NCBI RefSeq assembly: GCF_036245865.1
Contig: NZ_BTTW01000007.1
Coordinates: 124,001 to 188,000, forward strand
Source of the DNA: Corallococcus caeni
GTDB taxonomy: Bacteria; Myxococcota; Myxococcia; Myxococcales; Myxococcaceae
DNA: 64,000 nucleotides
Reading direction: 5' to 3'
The stretch's first letter is position 1; each line of letters starts with the position of its first letter. Made by a program: the position numbers and the translations under genes. The notes under the pieces are model-generated. The model made no database searches. It was not told the origin of the DNA and saw only the letters and a program-made list of their open reading frames with translations. Of this stretch, positions 51,671 through 64,000 are shown one piece after another.

Positions 51671-52087
51671 ATGGCAAAGCCCAATCCCACGCCTGACCAC
51701 GCGCAAGTCCTCATCCACGACCTCATCCTGGCCGTCCAGTCCTCGCTGGACATCGCGGAGGAGACGGCCCGCAAGCACTATTCCTTCTCCGTGGTGGAGC
51801 TGGAGGTCTCCGCCAGCTTCGACTTCGAGATGACGGAGCAGGACAGCGACATCCCCGAGGACAAGCCGCAGCCCAAGCGCTGGTTCTCCATCTTCGGCGG
51901 CGGCACCAAGAAGGAGCACACCCGCCTGCACGACCTCAACGAGAAGGACTCCAGCAAGCTCACGGTGCGCATGCTGTTCCGTCCCGGAGGCAAGCACCTG
52001 GCGGGCGGCACCGCCGAGTCCTCCGACGGCAGCGCGCCTGCGGAGGAAGAGGCGGCGCCCGAGCCCGCTCCCGCCAAGCGCAAGTAG
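51671..52087 (+). CDS. Small protein related to the preceding gene
   Basis: 138 residues; ATG 51671, no clear ribosome site. Helix (LIHDLILAVQSSLDIAEETA), strand block YSFSVVELEVSASFDFEM, an acidic/Lys linker, then SSKLTVRMLFRP and an acidic Pro/Ala/Lys tail. It shares the pattern of the upstream 101-residue protein, so they are probably distant paralogues. Unknown function. A strong terminator follows. Confidence 0.65.
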   Translation: MAKPNPTPDHAQVLIHDLILAVQSSLDIAEETARKHYSFSVVELEVSASFDFEMTEQDSDIPEDKPQPKRWFSIFGGGTKKEHTRLHDLNEKDSSKLTVRMLFRPGGKHLAGGTAESSDGSAPAEEEAAPEPAPAKRK

Positions 52088-52104
52088 GTCCCCCTGAAGA
52101 CACC

Positions 52105-52147
52105 GAGCCCGCGGCCTTCGACAGGTCGCGGGCTCTTCGTGTTTCGT
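52105..52147 (+). terminator. Strong rho-independent terminator
   Basis: GAGCCCGCG (52105-52113) pairs with 52127-52135, with an inner CCT/AGG pair, followed by TTCGTGTTTCGTT. It terminates the two small genes on the plus strand and abuts the stop of the minus-strand GH19-type gene at 52147. Confidence 0.8.
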
Positions 52148-52767
52148 TACTTCTTGTCCAGAAGCCGCATCGCGCGCTGGTAGTAGGTGTCGCGCGAGGC
52201 CTTGCCGTTGTAGCCGCCGTTGATGCGCCGGGTGATGGCGTCGAACTCGCCCTTGTCGGCGTGCTTGTTGAGGTCGCGGCTGTTCCAGAACCAGGCGGCG
52301 GTGCGGAAGCCCACGTCCAGGTCGGCCGCGCGGGTGGGGTTCTCCTCCAGGTCCAATTCCAGCGCCTTGCCCGCGGCGCGGTAGTTGGTGCGGCCGGTGA
52401 TCTGGATGGGCCCGCGGCCCTTGTAGCGCGCGCCGTCGCCCGGCTTGACGTTGCCCAGGTCCTTGCGCCGCTCGTAGGCGCGGCCCGTCGCCAGCTCCTC
52501 GAAGTAGCGGAACTCGGCGCTCTCGTGCGCCAGCTGCGCCAGGAACGCGGCCTGACGGCGCGGGGTGTTGATGCCCGCCTCGGACATGGCGTCGTTCAGG
52601 TGCGGCAGTACCTCCTGCGCGCGCGCCTTGGGCAGCCGGGGAAGGAACGAGCGCAGCTGCTCCAGCGTCAGCGGCTGGAAGGTTTCGCCTTTCGGCTCGG
52701 TGGGCTCTGAGGATGCGTCGGACTTGGAGGACTTGGGGGACTTGGAACCAAAGCCAAAGAAGGCCAT
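52147..52767 (-). CDS. GH19 (chitinase/lysozyme)-like muramidase
   Basis: 206 residues without signal peptide. After a low-complexity Ser/Lys/Glu start, residues about 45-200 match GH19 lysozymes as in phage endolysins: AAFLAQLAHESAEFRYFEE (catalytic-type Glu), GARYKGRGPIQITGRTNY and AAWFWNSRDLNKHAD. It would cut chitin or peptidoglycan. No holin, phage or secretion neighbours are seen; it is convergent with the small-protein pair and 72 bp downstream of the CHAT gene's end. Could be an effector or a captured endolysin. Confidence 0.82.
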   Translation of the reverse strand: MAFFGFGSKSPKSSKSDASSEPTEPKGETFQPLTLEQLRSFLPRLPKARAQEVLPHLNDAMSEAGINTPRRQAAFLAQLAHESAEFRYFEELATGRAYERRKDLGNVKPGDGARYKGRGPIQITGRTNYRAAGKALELDLEENPTRAADLDVGFRTAAWFWNSRDLNKHADKGEFDAITRRINGGYNGKASRDTYYQRAMRLLDKK

Positions 52768-52839
52768 CGGGCGGACTCCCGGGTGGTGGGTGCCTGGAAG
52801 ACGCCGGGTGCGCGGGAATTGTGAGAGCCGTTGGACGGC

Positions 52840-57572
<4,733 letters not shown>

Positions 57573-57576
<4 letters not shown>

Positions 57577-58778
57577 GGCGAGGCCGCGGGGGCGGACACG
57601 GCGGGCTGTCCGTCCTGGCGCACCAGCCGGCCATCCAGGTCGTAGAGGGAGCTGGCCTGCTCCAGGAAGTGGAAGGGCAGCTTGATGTCCAGCTGCCGCG
57701 CCCGCCGCAGGTGGATGGCCAGGTCCGGCGGGGAGATGACGCCCATGGGCAGCCGCGACGCCGGGAGGCGCGAGTCCAGCACCTCCAGCATGTAGCGCGC
57801 GCCCAGCTGGCCGGCGCTCTTGAAGGGCACGCCGATGGACATGACCGCGCTGGCGTTTCCCTCGCGCACGGCCTCGCGCACGGAGCCCAGCACGGGGATG
57901 CCCTCGGAGTACCGGTCGATGCGCTCCAGCTCGTCGTACACTGCGGAGGAGGTGGTGACCCAGAAGAGGCTGTGCCGGCCGCCGGGGTCTATCTGCCGCA
58001 TCGCGCGGGCCATGCGCGGAAGCTGTTCGGACAGCGTCTCCTCCGCGCCGCGCTTGCCCTCCACCGCCAGCTCCAGCAACTGGAACCCGTCCCGCGCGGA
58101 CAGCCGCCGCATGGCCTCCGCCTCCACCTCCACCGTGCTCTGGTTGCGGCGGTCGTACACCACCGTCAGCACCTTCAACGGGCCCAGCAGCTCCTGGAGG
58201 TAGTGCAGCTGCACGTCGGGGGAGAGCGACAGCGAGACGAAGGCCATGTTGTCGGGCTTGGCCTGCTGTGAAGCGCCTTCCTCGAAGCCCAGCCACAGCT
58301 CCGGCGCCTTGCACAGCGCCACCACCGGCGTGGGCTGGTTGCCGAAGCGGTTGTAGAGAAAGCGCGTCGCGTCCGAGCCCATGGCGACGATGAGGTCGAA
58401 CTGGCCGGAGTCCGCCAGCGCCAGCATCCGCTCCTGCTCCTCGCGGCCCGTGCCGAGCTTGTAGAGCGTGAGGTCCACCCGCACGCGCGAGTTGCGCAGC
58501 ACGGGCAGCATGCCCTCCAAAATCCAATTGAGGCTGCTCTGGGCCACGGTGAGCAGCACCAGCACCTCGCGCGCCGGGAGCTGGGGCGTGGGGGGCTGTT
58601 CATGGGTGATGAGGATCCGCTGCGCGGTCGCCTCCACCCGCCAGCCGCGCAGCGTCTCCGGGGGCAGGGCCACCCAGGCGGAGAGGTCGTCCGGCTGTGC
58701 CTGGGCCGGACGGGGAACGCACAGGAGCAGCAGCAGGCCCAGCAGCCACCCGCGCCTGTGGAGAAGACCGTCACGCAT
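57573..58778 (-). CDS. ABC-type substrate-binding protein without transporter, in CHAT operon
   Basis: 401 residues. A Sec signal peptide (LLGLLLLLCVPRPAQAQ) leads to a two-lobed periplasmic binding protein of the ABC_sub_bind type (VRVDLTLYKLGTGREEQERM, DLIVAMGSDATRFLYNRF, VVYDRRNQSTVEVEAEAM, PVLGSVREAVREGNASAVMSIGV). The start codon overlaps the stop of the MFS-sensor gene by 8 bp and its stop overlaps the CHAT gene's start. No permease or ATPase gene is present, so it probably serves as a ligand sensor for this operon. Confidence 0.87.
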
Positions 58779-61086
58779 GCCGCACCTCGCGACCGGGCGT
58801 GGCCCGGGTCATCCAGGAATGGGCGGCCCCCAGCAACAGCACCCCGACGCCCAGCCCTCCGAGCACCGGGAGCGGATCCTCCGTGGGCCTCCAGAAGGCG
58901 CTGACGAGGAGCGGCCCCACGCACTGCCCGAGCGCGCCGAGCAGCGGAGCGATGGTGGGCCAGGAGCGCCCGCGCACGCCCTGCGCCGGCGGGTTTTCGA
59001 GGTGGTGGTCGAGCGGGACGTGGAGCAGCCCCAGGGACATTCCCAGCAGGCAGAGCGCCAGCGCGCGGACGGGCTCCAGCGTGCCGAAGGCAGAGAGCGC
59101 GAGCAGTGACAGCCCGGTGCCCAGCACGCCCCCCTGGAGCAGTCTCCGGCTCCCGTCGACGCGCGCCGGCAGGGCCAGGGGAAGCAACGCGCCCAGCGCG
59201 ACGAGGGCGAGCCATTGACCGATGCGGTCCGTGTCCTTGCCCTCGCTCACCAGCCACAGGGGCACCACGAGGCCGAGCACGCCCCCGCGCGCGAGCCACG
59301 ACGGCAGCCCGACGAACAGCAGCGCCCCGCGGTGCTCGCGCGGACTCCACGCCCCGGGAGCCGGGGGCGGAGGCGTGAGGGAGGCCCGGAATGCACGAGG
59401 TCCGGCGGAGCGGTCCCGCGCCTCCAGCGGAGGCAGCCAGAGCCGCGAATACGCGAGCGCGCCCAGGCCACAGAGGGCCGCGAACAGGAACACCGGGGAC
59501 GGGCCCAGGTGGGCCGCCACGAGCGCGCCCAGCACCGTGCCGGCGAGCAGGCCGCCACCCCGCGCCAGGGTGAGTCGCGCGAGGCGCCGCGGCGGCTGTG
59601 CCGGGGGAAGCGCGGCGAGCAGATACGCCCGCGTCCCGGCCGCCAGCGCCCCCAACCCGAACCCGCAGAGCCCGCGCAGCACCAGCCACGCGCGCAGGTC
59701 CGAGGTGAACGCCATCAACGCGAACGCCGCGGTGGACACCCCCAGGGCCACCACGAGCCAGCGCCCGAGCTGCCCCTGCCGCGCGTAATGCCCGGAGGGG
59801 ACGAACGCGAGCGCGCAGGCTCCGTGGAAGGCGACGGCGAGCAGCGCGGCGCCGCCCCCCGGGAAGAGGGCCTCCGCGGCGACGGGGAGGAAGGCGAACG
59901 GGAGCCCCTCCAGGAAGCCTCCGAGGAAGGCGAGCGGCTGGAGCCGGCCCACCGTCCGCTGCTCGAAGACGCGCGAGCCCGCGCCACGCCGGGGCAGGGG
60001 CGCCAGGGCTCCGAGCACCAGCAGGCCCAGCAGGCTCGAGGCGGCGAAGAGGAAGAGGAAGCCCGGGACGGCGCGCCACAGCCGCGCCTGGAGCGCGCCC
60101 TTCGCGGCGTCCACCTCCAGGCGCACGGGGAGGTTCCACGGGCCCTCCGTGAGCTCCAGGTCGATGGTGTACTCGAAGCGCTCGTCCCCCGTGCGCCCCG
60201 CACCCGCATCCGCCTGGACGAGCACCCGCTCATCCGCGATGAGCGCCAGCGAGCCCAGGTCCGCGTTGGTGCGCTGGTACTCCTCCAGCAGGGTGTCCAG
60301 GCCCCGCAGGTGGGAGAGCGTCAGGCCCAGCCGCGCCGCCTCGTTCAGCCGCCGCGCCAGCGAGTGCGCCAGGCTGCTGGTGCGCTGGTGCAGCCCGTCC
60401 GAATAGAGCTCCGCCAGCGCCAGGGACGTGGCCACCGTCAGGCCCAGGAAGCCCAGGGAGAACGCCGCGCCCAGCCAGCGCCGGGGACGCCGCATCCACA
60501 GCCGCTGCGCGCCCGCCACGAAGGCCCCCAGGAACAGCAGACAGCCCCCCAGTAGCGTGAAGAGGGGCTGGCAGCGCCGCAGCACCCGCTGCGACACCGC
60601 CTCCCGGGACATCACCAGCTCCAGGCGGCCCACCTCCCCGAAGCGGTCCGACAGCGGCAGCGACACGCGGAAGGAGCGCGCGTCCTCCGTCACCGCGAAG
60701 CGCTGGTGGGGCAGGGGAGGGACGCGGCGGGCCGCGGGGGCAGGGACCTCCGGGCCGGGGGGCTCGGAGAAGAGCAGCCGGCCCTGGTCGTCCAGGACGC
60801 GGACCGCCTCCAGCGTGGGGTCCGCCTCGCGCAGCGTGCGCGCCAGCTGGGTGAAGCCGGTGAACTGCTCCAGCGTCATGCCCACGCGCAGGAACATCTC
60901 CACCGGCCCCTGGAGGATCGCGCCCTGCGCCGCGAGCCGCTCGAACTGGAGGCGGGCATCCCCGCGCCACGCCTCACCCAGCCCCAGCGCGACGACCCCT
61001 CCCAGCGAGGCGGCCAGCACCAGGAGGAGGGCGCCAAGCCGGGCCCGGCGCAACCCGCGCCCGTGCCGGAGGGAATGGACAGACAT
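58771..61086 (-). CDS. MFS transporter fused to two extracytoplasmic sensor-like regions
   Basis: 771 residues, ATG 61086. N-terminal TM, an extracytoplasmic region (residues ~40-160, LEAVRVLDDQGRLLFSE), TMs, a second extracytoplasmic region (~230-330, DLGSLALIADERVLVQAD), another TM and then ~12 hydrophobic helices of an MFS permease (about 375-760, GLCGFGLGALAAGTRAYLLA). The sensor parts look Cache-like. First gene of the CHAT operon. An MFS with such sensory additions is unusual; it may be a transport-coupled receptor. Confidence 0.8.
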   Translation of the reverse strand: MSVHSLRHGRGLRRARLGALLLVLAASLGGVVALGLGEAWRGDARLQFERLAAQGAILQGPVEMFLRVGMTLEQFTGFTQLARTLREADPTLEAVRVLDDQGRLLFSEPPGPEVPAPAARRVPPLPHQRFAVTEDARSFRVSLPLSDRFGEVGRLELVMSREAVSQRVLRRCQPLFTLLGGCLLFLGAFVAGAQRLWMRRPRRWLGAAFSLGFLGLTVATSLALAELYSDGLHQRTSSLAHSLARRLNEAARLGLTLSHLRGLDTLLEEYQRTNADLGSLALIADERVLVQADAGAGRTGDERFEYTIDLELTEGPWNLPVRLEVDAAKGALQARLWRAVPGFLFLFAASSLLGLLVLGALAPLPRRGAGSRVFEQRTVGRLQPLAFLGGFLEGLPFAFLPVAAEALFPGGGAALLAVAFHGACALAFVPSGHYARQGQLGRWLVVALGVSTAAFALMAFTSDLRAWLVLRGLCGFGLGALAAGTRAYLLAALPPAQPPRRLARLTLARGGGLLAGTVLGALVAAHLGPSPVFLFAALCGLGALAYSRLWLPPLEARDRSAGPRAFRASLTPPPPAPGAWSPREHRGALLFVGLPSWLARGGVLGLVVPLWLVSEGKDTDRIGQWLALVALGALLPLALPARVDGSRRLLQGGVLGTGLSLLALSAFGTLEPVRALALCLLGMSLGLLHVPLDHHLENPPAQGVRGRSWPTIAPLLGALGQCVGPLLVSAFWRPTEDPLPVLGGLGVGVLLLGAAHSWMTRATPGREVRHA

Positions 61087-61153
61087 GGTTCACTCGCGAA
61101 AAGGCGGCTTCGTGCGCCGCGCCCTGTCTCCCAGGACGGCCCGGCCCCCGCGG

Positions 61154-61168
61154 TGTGAACGGTTCACA
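61154..61168. promoter_or_regulatory. Perfect 15-bp palindrome in the divergent CHAT-operon / porin promoter
   Basis: TGTGAAC-G-GTTCACA lies in the 104-bp gap between the divergent starts of the MFS-sensor (61086) and porin (61191) genes. It is an obvious candidate operator for coordinate regulation of both operons. Its GTGAAC half-site recurs, in the opposite arrangement, upstream of the subtilase gene at 10819-10837. Confidence 0.55.
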
Positions 61169-61190
61169 AAGACATCCATGCCGCCGTCCC

Positions 61191-62450
61191 ATGGGCATGC
61201 CCACACCCCCACTGCGTGCCTTTGTCCTGATGTCTGTTTTTGTTTCGCTATTCCTGCCGGCCCTCCAGGCCCGCGCGGAAGCGCCACCCCCCACGGGAGC
61301 CACGGTGTTGCAGAGCCGCGACGGCCGATCCGCGCTGCGCGTGGGCATGGGCCTGCAGACGGACCTGCGGCTGACGCCCACCGACGATGGGCTCGCGAGC
61401 ACCTTCCTCGTCCGCCGCGCGCGCATCAACCTGTCCGGCACGCTGGCGCCCTTCGCGGACGTGCGGCTCATCACCGACGTGGGCCTGCGTGACACGCCCC
61501 TCTACCAGGACGCCTGGTTGGAGCTGCGCGCCGCGCCCTGGCTGCGGCTGCGCGCGGGCCGGCTCAAGGTCCCCTTCGGCTACGAGTGGCTGGAGACCTC
61601 CTCCACCTTCCTGGACTTCGTCGAACAGTCCCTCCTCTTCTCCCTGGTGCTGCCCCGGTACGACCAGGGCCTGGCGCTCCACGGAGAGCTGGCCGGCAAC
61701 CGCGTGGAGTACTGGCTGGGCCTCTTCAACGAGGCGAGCAGCAAGGCGCGCGACGAGGACCGCGGGAAGATGCTGGCGGGCCGCATCGCCGCGTCGCCGG
61801 CGGAGGGCATCTCCGTCGCGGTGAGCGCCACCCACGCGCTGGGCGACAACCTGCCGGAGGAGGCGCGCGGCAAGCTGGCCACGGGCTTCAACTTCCTGAC
61901 GGCGCCCCAGTACAAGCTGACGTACGCCACGGGAGCCACGGGCCTGTTCGTCGTCCCGCCTGAATGGCGCCTGGGCGCGGACTTCGTCTCCTTCCAGGGG
62001 CCCACGTCGCTGAAGGTGGAGTACGCGCGCTTCTTCTCCCCCTCCCGCGAGGGCTGGCTCACCGCCGCGGACCTGGGCAAGGAGGACCGGCGAGTGCACC
62101 TGGCGGGGCTGCGCTCCCAGGCCTTCTACGCGTCCGGCACGTGGGTGCTGACCGGCGAGAAGAAGCAGGAGCGGGGCGTGGAGCCGGAGCGGCCCTTCGA
62201 CCCGGGCGCGGACAGGTACGGCGCGGGCGCCTGGGAACTGGCGCTGCGCTACGGCTTCGCGCGGCTGCGCTTCGAGGGGCTGCCCGACCACGACGGGCCC
62301 TCCGAGGAGCGACTCCAGGAGCTGACCGCCGGCGTCAATTGGTACCTCAACACCAACACCCGCTGGATGTTCAACGCCAGCCGGTACCTCTTCGCCGGAG
62401 GGCGCGCGCCCTACGACGAGCTCCTCATGCGCATCCAGTGGTTCTTCTAG
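61191..62450 (+). CDS. OprO/OprP-type porin
   Basis: 419 residues; ATG 61191 or 61197. Signal peptide then porin-type beta-strands: FLVRRARINLSGTLAPFADVRLITD, LRLRAGRLKVPFGYEWLETSS, and a C-terminal LLMRIQWFF with terminal aromatic residue, as needed for outer-membrane insertion. It matches phosphate-selective porins O/P. Divergent from the CHAT operon and first of a plus-strand operon with two sensor genes, so it may admit the signal molecule or be signal-controlled. Confidence 0.88.
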   Translation: MGMPTPPLRAFVLMSVFVSLFLPALQARAEAPPPTGATVLQSRDGRSALRVGMGLQTDLRLTPTDDGLASTFLVRRARINLSGTLAPFADVRLITDVGLRDTPLYQDAWLELRAAPWLRLRAGRLKVPFGYEWLETSSTFLDFVEQSLLFSLVLPRYDQGLALHGELAGNRVEYWLGLFNEASSKARDEDRGKMLAGRIAASPAEGISVAVSATHALGDNLPEEARGKLATGFNFLTAPQYKLTYATGATGLFVVPPEWRLGADFVSFQGPTSLKVEYARFFSPSREGWLTAADLGKEDRRVHLAGLRSQAFYASGTWVLTGEKKQERGVEPERPFDPGADRYGAGAWELALRYGFARLRFEGLPDHDGPSEERLQELTAGVNWYLNTNTRWMFNASRYLFAGGRAPYDELLMRIQWFF

Positions 62451-62466
62451 AGGGGAGCGCGGGGCC

Positions 62467-63225
62467 ATGAGTCTGTTCTTCAAGCTGGGGGCCGCGACGG
62501 CGGCCATCCTGTGCTTCTCCATCGCGCTGATCGTCCTGCTCAACTTCGCCAAGTTCGAGACGACGCTCGGGGAACTCCAGCAGTCCCGCCTGCGCGTGCT
62601 GGCGCTGGACGCGAAGGCCTCCACCGAGGCGGCCATCGACCTGGGGCTGGCCCTGCCCGCGGTCCGCGACGCGCAGCAGATCCTCACCCGCGTGTCCGGC
62701 ATGGATCCGGACATCCGGGGCGTCGCCATCCTGGACCGCCGGGGCACGGTGCTGTTCCAGAGCGGGCTGCACGCCACCACCCACCTGCCCGGCTCCGCCC
62801 GGGAGCGGGCCGCCTGGTTCGAGGCCGCCGCCGCCGCGCACGGCGGCACCTGGAGCCATTCGGACCGCGAGGCCCTGCTGGTGGGCGCGCCCATCCTCAA
62901 CCCCTTCAGCCAGCCCGTGGGGTTGGTGCTCATCGCCTACGACCGCAAGGCGCTGGATGCGCGCGCCAGCGCCTTCCTCCACACCTTCGCCCGCCAGGCG
63001 CTGTGGCCGCTGTCCATCGGCTTCGCGCTCGTCTGCGCCCTGATGTGGACGTTGCTCCGGCCGCTGGGCCAGCGCTTCCAGGTGATGGAGCAGGCCTTCC
63101 GGAACATGGACGGCCCGGCGCATGTGCCTCCGGCCGACGAGGCGCTGCGCGCCTTCGACGCGCGCTACCAGGAGGCCTCCCAGGCCCTGGCCCGCGCGGA
63201 GCGCTCGCTGGAGGGCCCGGCATGA
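62467..63225 (+). CDS. Membrane sensor protein with one Cache-like extracytoplasmic domain
   Basis: 252 residues; ATG 62467, 17 bp after the porin stop. Two TM helices (LGAATAAILCFSIALIVLL and PLSIGFALVCALMWTLL) flank a ~140-residue extracytoplasmic domain (GVAILDRRGTVLFQSG, ALLVGAPILNPFSQPVGLVLI). The cytoplasmic tail is short (HAMP-like), with no kinase. Its end overlaps the next start (ATGA), so the two are coupled. The sensor resembles those in the MFS fusion. Confidence 0.75.
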   Translation: MSLFFKLGAATAAILCFSIALIVLLNFAKFETTLGELQQSRLRVLALDAKASTEAAIDLGLALPAVRDAQQILTRVSGMDPDIRGVAILDRRGTVLFQSGLHATTHLPGSARERAAWFEAAAAAHGGTWSHSDREALLVGAPILNPFSQPVGLVLIAYDRKALDARASAFLHTFARQALWPLSIGFALVCALMWTLLRPLGQRFQVMEQAFRNMDGPAHVPPADEALRAFDARYQEASQALARAERSLEGPA

Positions 63226-64000
63226 GCGCCACGAACGACGGAAGCCTGTCCCGGGGCCGCATCTGGAAGGTGAGCCTGCTGCCCACGCTGCTCATCGTGG
63301 CGACGCTGGTGGCGGCGTCGCTCCAGGCCTCGCGCCTGTTCGAGGAGTCCTTGCGGCCCGACCTGCGCGCCAAGGCGGAGACGCTGGCGCAGACCGCGGC
63401 GCTCCAGTTCCACCGCGCCGCGGACCTGGGCATCCCGGTGAACCGGCTGGGCGCGGCGGATGCCTACCTGGATGACGCGGCCCTGGGCCACGAGGAGATC
63501 CGCTACATCGGCTTCGCCTCGCCGGACGGCCATCTGCTGTACGCGTCCCGGCACCTGAGGGCGAAGCCCGCGTCCTTCTTCGACAAGGTGCTCAAGGCGC
63601 ACGCGCTGGAGGAGTCGCGCGGGCTGGCGCGCCTGGACGGGGACCTGGACCTGGTCCACCCCGTGGAGTCGCGGGGGCGCGTCATCGGCCAGCTGCACCT
63701 GGGCATCGACGCGACGTACGTCGAACAGCGGCTCCAGGAGATCCACACCGACATCCTCATCACCCTGTTCGTGACGGCGCTGGTCACCGTGGAGGTGCTC
63801 ATGGCGCTGATGGGCCTGCTGGTCCTCCGGCCGCTGCGGCTCTTGCGGCGCCTGCTGGAGCTGGGCGGGGCAGGGGACTTCACGCGGCAGGCCCGGGTGC
63901 GGCTGCACGACGAGGCCACCCGGGCGCTGGCCTCCGCGGGCCGGCTGGTGCGCGGCCTCAACCGCCGCCACGCGGCGCTGGACGCGCGCGCGGCCCGGAC
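63222..64000 (+). CDS. Second membrane sensor protein, C-terminus beyond right edge
   Basis: At least 259 residues; ATG 63222 overlaps the previous TGA. TM helix (LLPTLLIVATLVAASLQAS), extracytoplasmic domain (EEIRYIGFASPDGHLLYASRH, DLVHPVESRGRVIGQLHLGID), a second TM (ILITLFVTALVTVEVLMALMG) and a HAMP-like start (LRLLRRLLELGGAGDFTRQ). The rest is outside the window and may contain a kinase, cyclase or another output. Third gene of the porin operon. Confidence 0.75.
   Translation, partial: MSATNDGSLSRGRIWKVSLLPTLLIVATLVAASLQASRLFEESLRPDLRAKAETLAQTAALQFHRAADLGIPVNRLGAADAYLDDAALGHEEIRYIGFASPDGHLLYASRHLRAKPASFFDKVLKAHALEESRGLARLDGDLDLVHPVESRGRVIGQLHLGIDATYVEQRLQEIHTDILITLFVTALVTVEVLMALMGLLVLRPLRLLRRLLELGGAGDFTRQARVRLHDEATRALASAGRLVRGLNRRHAALDARAAR

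Noticed and set aside
52147-52767. Prophage from the GH19 lysozyme-like gene
   Set aside because: No terminase, capsid, tail, integrase or holin genes nearby.
57577-58527. Extension of the CHAT gene upstream to 58527
   Set aside because: The upstream part is Gly/Ala/Arg-rich shadow of the binding-protein gene; the ATGA coupling at 57573-57576 and the CHAT domain start support 57576.

Overview
The window is high-GC DNA (clearly above 65%, third codon positions almost all G/C) from a myxobacterium, probably a Myxococcaceae member such as Corallococcus, Myxococcus or Pyxidicoccus. The evidence is a Myxococcales-type sigma-70 factor next to an Hanks-type Ser/Thr kinase, many lipoprotein and secreted-protease genes, eukaryote-like modules (somatomedin-B-like, SET/LSMT-like, CHAT/caspase-like, WD40, alpha-2-macroglobulin), and typical myxobacterial gene texture. 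I recognise about 46 intact or edge-truncated protein genes and one transporter remnant. There is no complete tRNA or rRNA gene, CRISPR array, IS element or prophage. Most long antisense frames are high-GC shadows. All functions are read from motifs; nothing was searched.

1-10.6 kb is a minus-strand run of exported proteins: an M36/FTP metalloprotease cut by the left edge, a 1211-residue lipoprotein carrying a lipase-like fold that has lost its serine, a lipoprotein with a C-terminal Hint domain, and a subtilisin with a somatomedin-B-like tail. 10.9-16.9 kb holds a sigma factor divergent from a kinase with a zinc-finger-like N-terminus, a secreted protein with a caspase-like His/Cys dyad followed by a propeptide-like lipoprotein, then an NlpC/P60-like protein convergent with an HEXXH protein. 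17-31.5 kb is mixed: PQQ-type sugar dehydrogenase, lipase-like hydrolase, thioester alpha-2-macroglobulin, GNAT acetyltransferase, a large secreted hydrolase, a trigger-factor homologue without its ribosome-binding domain, and several lipoproteins or unknowns.

31.7-45.2 kb contains a beta-propeller lipoprotein, an FNT transporter remnant, an SRPBCC protein, a repeat-rich lipoprotein, a UdgX-like uracil-DNA glycosylase coupled to a radical-SAM DNA-repair protein (with a tRNA/tmRNA-3'-end-like hairpin after it), an ECF sigma factor with SnoaL-like tail plus hydrolase, a nitrilase-like protein, an NmrA-type reductase, a SET-domain protein and another ECF sigma factor. 45.2-49.6 kb is a polyhydroxyalkanoate locus: phaB-phaC on the minus strand (phaC with an expanded repeat insert), and a patatin-like hydrolase plus a phasin-like protein divergently on the plus strand.

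49.6-64 kb is the most unusual part. It starts with a caspase/gingipain-like protein divergent from two small paralogous proteins and a GH19 lysozyme-like gene. Then comes a translationally coupled minus-strand operon: MFS permease fused to two sensor regions, an ABC-type periplasmic binding protein without a transporter, and a 1578-residue CHAT-nSTAND-TM-15xWD40 protein. A divergent plus-strand operon (porin and two Cache-like membrane sensors, the second cut by the right edge) shares its promoter, which contains a perfect 15-bp palindrome. Together these look like an undescribed signalling or protease-effector system that couples envelope sensing to a CHAT protease; this is inference.
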